10,330 bases of DNA from Myxococcales bacterium (GTDB taxonomy: Bacteria; Myxococcota; UBA796; SXON01), in contig SHYX01000085.1 of assembly GCA_009692585.1 (NCBI GenBank), forward strand, positions 1 to 10,330, given 5' to 3'. The notes under the pieces are model-generated. The model saw nothing but the letters and a program-made list of their open reading frames with translations, had not been told where the DNA came from and did not search any database. Position numbers and translations under genes: made by a program. Of this stretch, positions 6,735 through 10,330 are shown one piece after another. The first letter of the stretch is position 1, and each line of letters begins with the position of its first letter.

Positions 6735-6883
6735 TCAATCTCCAAAGGGGCGTTCGCGGCGAGCGATCAGCGCCCGGGCGGGAAAGGCGCGGGCCTATAT
6801 CTCATTGGAGGCCAAGCGGCTCTCCTCCCCGCAGGCGCCGCCTCCGCCGCCCGGCCGAGGCCGCTCCGCGGTAAAGGCGGGCG
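6735..6883. promoter_or_regulatory. divergent intergenic region, methyltransferase operon / barrel gene
   Basis: These 149 bp separate the leftward methyltransferase-desaturase operon from the rightward beta-barrel gene. On the reverse strand GGAG (6743-6740) is a good ribosome site for the methyltransferase. On the forward strand AAGG (6874-6877) lies 6 nt before the barrel ATG. An AT-rich patch, CCTATATCTCATT (6794-6806), stands out in otherwise very GC-rich DNA and could supply a -10 element on either strand, but no matching -35 is evident. The stretch 6830-6870 is a pyrimidine/CG-rich run without recognisable sites. Confidence 0.4.
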
Positions 6884-8158
6884 ATGCTTGCGCTGCTGCT
6901 GCTCCCAACGTCCGCCCTGGCCGAGCCCGCGCCCTGGAGCCCGCTGCGGGTCTCGCTCGACTGCCAGTCCGACGCCCGGGTGGACATCTGCACCTACGTG
7001 CAGGGATCGCTCGACGCCCTGAAGGTGGTCGCAGTGGTCCCCTTGAGCGATGGTCAAGTGGTGCTCCACCTCAACGCGACGCGGGAGTCAACCTCCGACT
7101 TCATCCAGCTCCGCGCGGTCAGCGACGCGAAGTCACCCGTCCCCAGGGCGCCCGCCAGCTTCGAGCAGCAGGTGGAGATCGACTATCGGCTACCAGTGGA
7201 CGAGCAGCGTGAGCTGCTTGAGCCCGCGCTCTACCGCACCCTCGCGCCGTTCCTGTCACTCGCGGTCCCCGGCGCAGTGTCCGTCACCCTGACCGCACCG
7301 GAGGGCACCACGATCGCCACGAAGACGACGCCCTACGGGTTCGCGATTTGGGCCGGTGGCTACGGCAACTGGTCCCAGCAGTACCCGAGCCTGAGCATGT
7401 GGTCCGGTGTGTCCGTGTCCCGCACCACGAACGAGAGCGAGCAGGAGCTCTGGGTCAACTACGACCGCAGCATCGAGCTGCAGCCCTCACTCGTCGTCAA
7501 CTCCACGGACGTCGCGTTGACATCCGATTCGTCCGCCCTGATCGGCGCAACGACGGCCTCCTGGAACCTGTCGAAGCACTGGTCTGTGGGGGGAAATGTG
7601 CGCGGTGGACACGACGACCCTGAGGGCCAATACCTCGGCACCGTGCGCGCCCAGGCGGGCGTGGAGTACAACCTGTTCCCTAGCGACGATCCGCGCGGCA
7701 ACGTGCTCGCCATCGCCTGGATCGCCGGCGGGCAGGCCGACTGGTACAACCAGACGAACACTCTCGGTCAGGACAGAGCTTTCTTCCCGGCCGACGCGGC
7801 GCTCGCGTCGGGCTCTGTCCGCATCGACACCGTCTCGCTGGGCATCGATCTGGCCCTGAAGTCCCAGCTCTGGCCGTTCTTCGAGCGCTATGTGCTCTAT
7901 GCCTCGATCGACACCGACATCACGCTGGGCGATCACGTTGACTTCTCCATCCAGATGGAAGGCCGCCAGCAGGCGATCCCCGGGCCCGCGGAGATCGACA
8001 CGTCCAGCTACGAAGAAGTCACACGAGCGTCCTACGCTGAGCCGCTCGACATCTCCGGCTTCGCGAAGCTCAAATTCCACTGGGACAACACGAACAGTGC
8101 GCGGAACAACCGCTTCTCCAACACCGTCCAGGATATCGACGTGACGGAGGGGCTGTAA
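6884..8158 (+). CDS. exported protein, probable outer-membrane beta-barrel
   Basis: This 424-residue protein starts at ATG 6884, with AAGG six bases upstream and an in-frame TAA at 6872 that excludes a longer form. It opens with MLALLLLPTSALA, a very short signal peptide without a basic n-region, probably cut before Glu14. Residues about 20-135 form a small periplasmic-type domain that begins LRVSLDC. From about 145 onward the sequence alternates polar and aromatic/hydrophobic residues in short amphipathic strands (GFAIWAGGYGNWSQQ, HWSVGGNVRGG, VRAQAGVEYNLFPSDD, LAIAWIAGGQADWYN), as expected for a beta-barrel, and ends in RNNRFSNTV before an acidic tail. The N-terminal 'V-x-L-D-C' phrase and WSVGG...VEYNLFP resemble barrel proteins of unknown function that I recall from Bacteroidota; that link is tentative. 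It is convergent with UspA, 7 bp away. The molecular function is unknown. Confidence 0.75.
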   Translation: MLALLLLPTSALAEPAPWSPLRVSLDCQSDARVDICTYVQGSLDALKVVAVVPLSDGQVVLHLNATRESTSDFIQLRAVSDAKSPVPRAPASFEQQVEIDYRLPVDEQRELLEPALYRTLAPFLSLAVPGAVSVTLTAPEGTTIATKTTPYGFAIWAGGYGNWSQQYPSLSMWSGVSVSRTTNESEQELWVNYDRSIELQPSLVVNSTDVALTSDSSALIGATTASWNLSKHWSVGGNVRGGHDDPEGQYLGTVRAQAGVEYNLFPSDDPRGNVLAIAWIAGGQADWYNQTNTLGQDRAFFPADAALASGSVRIDTVSLGIDLALKSQLWPFFERYVLYASIDTDITLGDHVDFSIQMEGRQQAIPGPAEIDTSSYEEVTRASYAEPLDISGFAKLKFHWDNTNSARNNRFSNTVQDIDVTEGL

Positions 8159-8165
8159 GACGACG

Positions 8166-8606
8166 CTATCGGGTGACCAGCACCGGCACCTTGGAGCGGC
8201 GCAGCACCTGCTCCGCTACGGACCCGAGCAGCAGGTGCCGAACGCCGGTTCGGCCGTGGGTGCCAATGATGACGAGGTCGTAGTCGCCTTTGGCGATCTC
8301 TGCGCTGATCGCCTCGGCCGGCACGCCAAGCACCGCTTTCGGGGTCCAGTTCAGGCCGGCCGGGATGTCCTGCTCGCCCTGCTTCTGCAACAGCTTGCGG
8401 CTCTCCGCAGCGAGCTCGTCAGCGTTCGGGAGCAGGATTGGGACGGGGAGCGGGCCGAAGTCAGCCGCATACGGCGCGGGCATCAGCGCGACGTGCAACA
8501 ACGTGAGCTGCGACCCATCCGCGGCGGCGAAACGCACGGCCATCTGGAGCGCGTGATCGGAGGATTCCGAGAAGTCGGTCGGAACGAGGATGTGGTTGAA
8601 TTTCAT
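8166..8606 (-). CDS. universal stress protein (UspA family)
   Basis: This 146-residue single-domain universal stress protein is a cytoplasmic nucleotide-binding protein of the alpha/beta Usp fold that helps cells survive starvation and other stress. The N-terminus MKFNHILVPTDFSESSDHAL is the classic first strand and helix with the ATP-contacting Asp11. The C-terminal GTHGRTG...LLLGSVAEQVLRR contains the full G-2x-G-9x-G-S ATP-binding signature (Gly115, Gly118, Gly128, Ser129), so an ATP-binding subtype is expected. PVLVTR ends the last strand. ATG 8606 is chosen over a much longer open frame reaching 8969 because family homology begins exactly there and AAGG lies 7 nt upstream. The extra upstream stretch is only the antisense of the lipoprotein linker. 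It is divergent from the glycoside hydrolase lipoprotein (85 bp) and probably monocistronic. Confidence 0.93.
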   Translation of the reverse strand: MKFNHILVPTDFSESSDHALQMAVRFAAADGSQLTLLHVALMPAPYAADFGPLPVPILLPNADELAAESRKLLQKQGEQDIPAGLNWTPKAVLGVPAEAISAEIAKGDYDLVIIGTHGRTGVRHLLLGSVAEQVLRRSKVPVLVTR

Positions 8607-8691
8607 TCGGACACCTTCGGATTCTCCCTGAGTAGGCACGAGGTGGCGGGCGCGGGGGGATCCGGATCCGCAGGACGACGGATGGCAGGCG
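8607..8691. promoter_or_regulatory. divergent UspA / glycosidase control region with repeated CGGATCCG palindrome
   Basis: This 85 bp region separates two divergent genes. It holds the UspA ribosome site (AAGG at 8617-8614, reverse strand) and a tandem GGATCCGGATCC (8658-8669). The palindromic octamer CGGATCCG occurs at 8663-8670 and again at 8696-8703, just inside the glycosidase gene, 33 bp apart start to start, or about three helical turns. That spacing would suit a dimeric regulator binding one face of the DNA, but no regulator is known and GC-rich DNA makes such octamers fairly common. No clear -35/-10 is visible. Confidence 0.3.
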
Positions 8692-10143
8692 ATGGCGGAT
8701 CCGACGGACCGGTTTCGGTTACCGGTTCGGATGCTGATCTTCGTCCTCGCGTCCTGCGGCCTCCCCACGCATTGCAAGGACTGCGGGAGCCAGAACGACA
8801 CGTCCGACGCCGACACGTCCGACGCCGACACGGCCGATTCCAACACAGCTGATACCGCGGTGACCCACCGCACCCCCGTCTGGATGTGCAGCAACGGCGA
8901 GACGATGGACTTCGATCCGCTCCCCGTCGATGCCTCCGTCCCACTGACGATCTTCATCACAGGCGCCACCGGCTACGTCTACGTCGATCTCGTCCTGACC
9001 GGTCCCGGCACCGCGACCGTGGAATGGCAGGGGGTGACCGGCACCGGCCCGTACATCTGGCAGTACGGTGTGACCAACCTTGTGGAGGGCAACTGGTTCG
9101 CCAACTTCACGGCCGACTCGGGCGCCACGACTGTGTGCACCTCGTCCCTCCCCGTCTACGATCTGGGCACCGTCGATACCGGCCCGCATGACACCGGCGC
9201 CGGGGCTGGCATCGCCGTGTCGGGCACGTCCCTGACGCTCGACAGCGCGCCCTTCCGCTTCGTCGGGTTCAACACCCGCGGGCTTGCCCACTACGGCGGC
9301 GGCGACATTCTGCCGTACACCTCATCGGACGATGTGGCGACCACGCTCGACGCGGTTCAAGCTGCCGGCGGCACGGTGATCCGCGTGTTCGCGGCCAATC
9401 ACGACGTCTCGGATGACGTTGCAGCGGACCGACTCGCCACCCTGCTCGATGCGTGTCAGGCCCGCGGGCTCCACGTCATCGTCGCGTTGACCGACGAGTA
9501 CGCCACCGGCTTTTCGCCCGAGGGCGACGACGGGGCCTACTATGTCGATGGCAACGGCTACACCGTGCTCTCGCCCAGCTGGTATGCGAGCGGCTGGCAC
9601 GATCACTACGGCGGGTGGGTGGACACCGTGGTCGGCCGCAACGCGGGGCATCCGGCGTTGCTCGGCTGGGAGCCCGGCAATGAGACTAAACAACCCGATG
9701 ACCCAGAGGCGTGGCTCACGTGGCTCGGTGACGTCTCCGCGAAGATCCGCGCCGCGGACCCCGTCACCCCGATCGTGGCCGGAACGATCGACATCGCGTC
9801 CACCGCGATCCCCGATCCGGCCGCGCTGGCCGACATCGTGGACATCCTGACGGTGCACCTCTACGACGGTGCGGAGAGTGACGATCTTGCTACGGCTGAG
9901 TCGCTCGGCATGCCGATTCTCGTGGAAGAGATCGGATTTTCGTCCGGGGACCGCGCCTCGTCCATCACGAATCACGCCGGCTGGGCCTATGGCAGCGGCG
10001 CCGACGGCTACATGCAGTGGGGCTTGATGGCGACCGGCTCCGATGACGGCGACGGAGACCGCACCTACGGCATGGATCGCGTCTTCCACGACGACTGGGA
10101 CGATCTCACGTCGGCCTATCAGAGCGTCGCCGTCGGGCTTTGA
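8692..10143 (+). CDS. surface lipoprotein with Ig-like domain and GH5-type glycoside hydrolase domain
   Basis: This 483-residue lipoprotein is a predicted beta-mannanase/cellulase-like glycosidase (GH5 type, clan A TIM barrel). A signal with basic residues (FRLPVR), hydrophobic MLIFVLAS and lipobox LASC gives lipid-anchored Cys22; Gly at +2 favours the outer membrane. An Asp/Thr/Ser/Ala-rich linker (about 34-57) leads to an Ig-like module (about 60-152, with Cys66 and Cys149 able to pair), a second DTG-rich linker, and the catalytic barrel from about 174. The barrel shows FRFVGFNTRGL, VIRVF with Arg231, GWEPGNET with acid/base Glu331 after Asn330, VHLYDG with His389/Tyr391, and ILVEEIGF with nucleophile Glu413. 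Both catalytic acids are in the right order and context. ATG 8692 is preferred because ATG 8731 would leave too short a signal. No transporter or other carbohydrate gene is adjacent. The polysaccharide substrate is unknown. Confidence 0.85.
   Translation: MADPTDRFRLPVRMLIFVLASCGLPTHCKDCGSQNDTSDADTSDADTADSNTADTAVTHRTPVWMCSNGETMDFDPLPVDASVPLTIFITGATGYVYVDLVLTGPGTATVEWQGVTGTGPYIWQYGVTNLVEGNWFANFTADSGATTVCTSSLPVYDLGTVDTGPHDTGAGAGIAVSGTSLTLDSAPFRFVGFNTRGLAHYGGGDILPYTSSDDVATTLDAVQAAGGTVIRVFAANHDVSDDVAADRLATLLDACQARGLHVIVALTDEYATGFSPEGDDGAYYVDGNGYTVLSPSWYASGWHDHYGGWVDTVVGRNAGHPALLGWEPGNETKQPDDPEAWLTWLGDVSAKIRAADPVTPIVAGTIDIASTAIPDPAALADIVDILTVHLYDGAESDDLATAESLGMPILVEEIGFSSGDRASSITNHAGWAYGSGADGYMQWGLMATGSDDGDGDRTYGMDRVFHDDWDDLTSAYQSVAVGL
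8797..8841 (+). repeat. 15-bp tandem repeat coding the acidic lipoprotein linker
   Basis: The unit GACACGTCCGACGCC occurs twice exactly (8797-8811 and 8812-8826), followed by a third diverged copy (8827-8841), and then fades into AACACAGCTGATACC. It encodes DTSDA-DTSDA-DTADS and extends in frame to NTADT, forming a flexible, acidic spacer between the lipid anchor and the Ig-like domain. The unit is a multiple of three, so copy-number change by slippage would lengthen or shorten the linker without breaking the frame. Confidence 0.85.
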
Positions 10144-10272
10144 CCACTGAGGGGGCTGAATCCCGCGCGGCATACGACACGTTGACGATCCGCCGGCGAG
10201 CACAAGTGATACCGGACGCGTCTTGACGCCCGACTCGCCCAGCACACCGGTCCCGAGGAGAGGAAAGGAAGC
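10144..10272. promoter_or_regulatory. intergenic region with ribosome site for the next gene
   Basis: This 129 bp gap lies between the glycosidase stop and the next start. It ends with a long purine run (10255-10271) containing GAGG (10260-10263, 9 nt from the ATG) and AAGG (10265-10268, 4 nt), a strong Shine-Dalgarno region. A TTGACG at 10182-10187 resembles a sigma-70 -35 box, but the positions 17-19 bp downstream (AGTGAT or TGATAC) match -10 poorly, so a promoter is only possible. I find no rho-independent terminator behind the glycosidase. Confidence 0.4.
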
Positions 10273-10330
10273 ATGAACGGCTTTTCGGTGAGCGTACCGC
10301 GGGAGCGTACACCCTGGCGGGCGCCGTCGG
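10273..10330 (+). CDS. 5' fragment of an unidentified gene
   Basis: ATG 10273 follows the best ribosome binding site in the window (a purine run with GAGG and AAGG). The 19 complete codons up to the edge read MNGFSVSVPRERTPWRAPS without a stop. The N-terminus has no hydrophobic signal segment in what is visible, so the product is probably cytoplasmic, or its signal lies further on. It is too short to assign a family. It runs in the same direction as the glycosidase, but the 129 bp gap and its own strong ribosome site suggest separate control. Confidence 0.55.
   Translation, partial: MNGFSVSVPRERTPWRAPS

Noticed and set aside
5520..7022. 500-codon forward open frame opposite the methyltransferase and desaturase
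   Set aside because: It is a shadow frame: low-complexity Arg/Glu/Val/His wording with no domain, and it crosses two real genes and a promoter region.
8607..8969. N-terminal extension of UspA to a 267-residue protein
   Set aside because: The family starts exactly at ATG 8606 with a ribosome site. The extension is antisense to the lipoprotein's signal and Asp/Thr linker.
10182..10212. Sigma-70 promoter for the last gene
   Set aside because: TTGACG is a fair -35, but no hexamer at 17-19 bp spacing resembles TATAAT, so it was not listed as a separate feature.

Overview
The window is GC-rich DNA (roughly two thirds G+C by eye) with strongly G/C-ending codons, and it carries only protein genes. 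Asp/Thr/Ala-rich linkers behind lipoprotein signals, a thrombospondin-type-3-like Ca-binding stretch and many orphan surface or lipid enzymes suggest an uncultured Myxococcota or other deltaproteobacterium-like Gram-negative. This assignment is inferred from style; there is no rRNA or marker gene to prove it. No tRNA, rRNA, CRISPR, insertion sequence or phage gene was seen.

Layout, left to right. (1) Positions 1-757: a possible reverse-strand partial gene at the edge, then a secreted thioredoxin-fold (redoxin/TlpA-like) gene. Its open frame extends upstream into a Ca-binding repeat but has no start codon, so its N-terminus is missing or frame-broken. (2) 764-3313 (-): a full-length sarcosine/dimethylglycine dehydrogenase-type flavoprotein fused to a GcvT-like folate domain. 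(3) 3393-4748 (+): a cytochrome P450 cut by a single in-frame TGA at codon 201, where tryptophan is plausible; everything else is open and the heme motif is intact. (4) 4764-6734 (-): a two-gene operon, a class I SAM methyltransferase followed after 9 bp by a membrane histidine-box fatty acid desaturase. (5) 6884-8158 (+): an exported protein, probably an outer-membrane beta-barrel. (6) 8166-8606 (-): a universal stress protein with an intact ATP motif. (7) 8692-10143 (+): a surface lipoprotein with an acidic repeat linker, an Ig-like domain and a GH5-type glycoside hydrolase domain. (8) 10273 onward (+): the first codons of another gene behind a strong ribosome binding site.

The genes alternate in strand. 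Three convergent pairs (redoxin/dehydrogenase, P450/desaturase, barrel/UspA) are separated by only 6, 15 and 7 bp, and the divergent pairs by about 80-150 bp that must hold the promoters. The only clear operon is methyltransferase-desaturase. Together with the convergent P450 it may form a small lipid- or terpenoid-modifying locus, but the substrate cannot be read from sequence. The most notable observations are the single-nonsense P450 with a non-canonical I-helix, the headless Ca-binding redoxin at the left edge, and the uncharacterised methyltransferase-desaturase pair. I see no convincing wholly new system.
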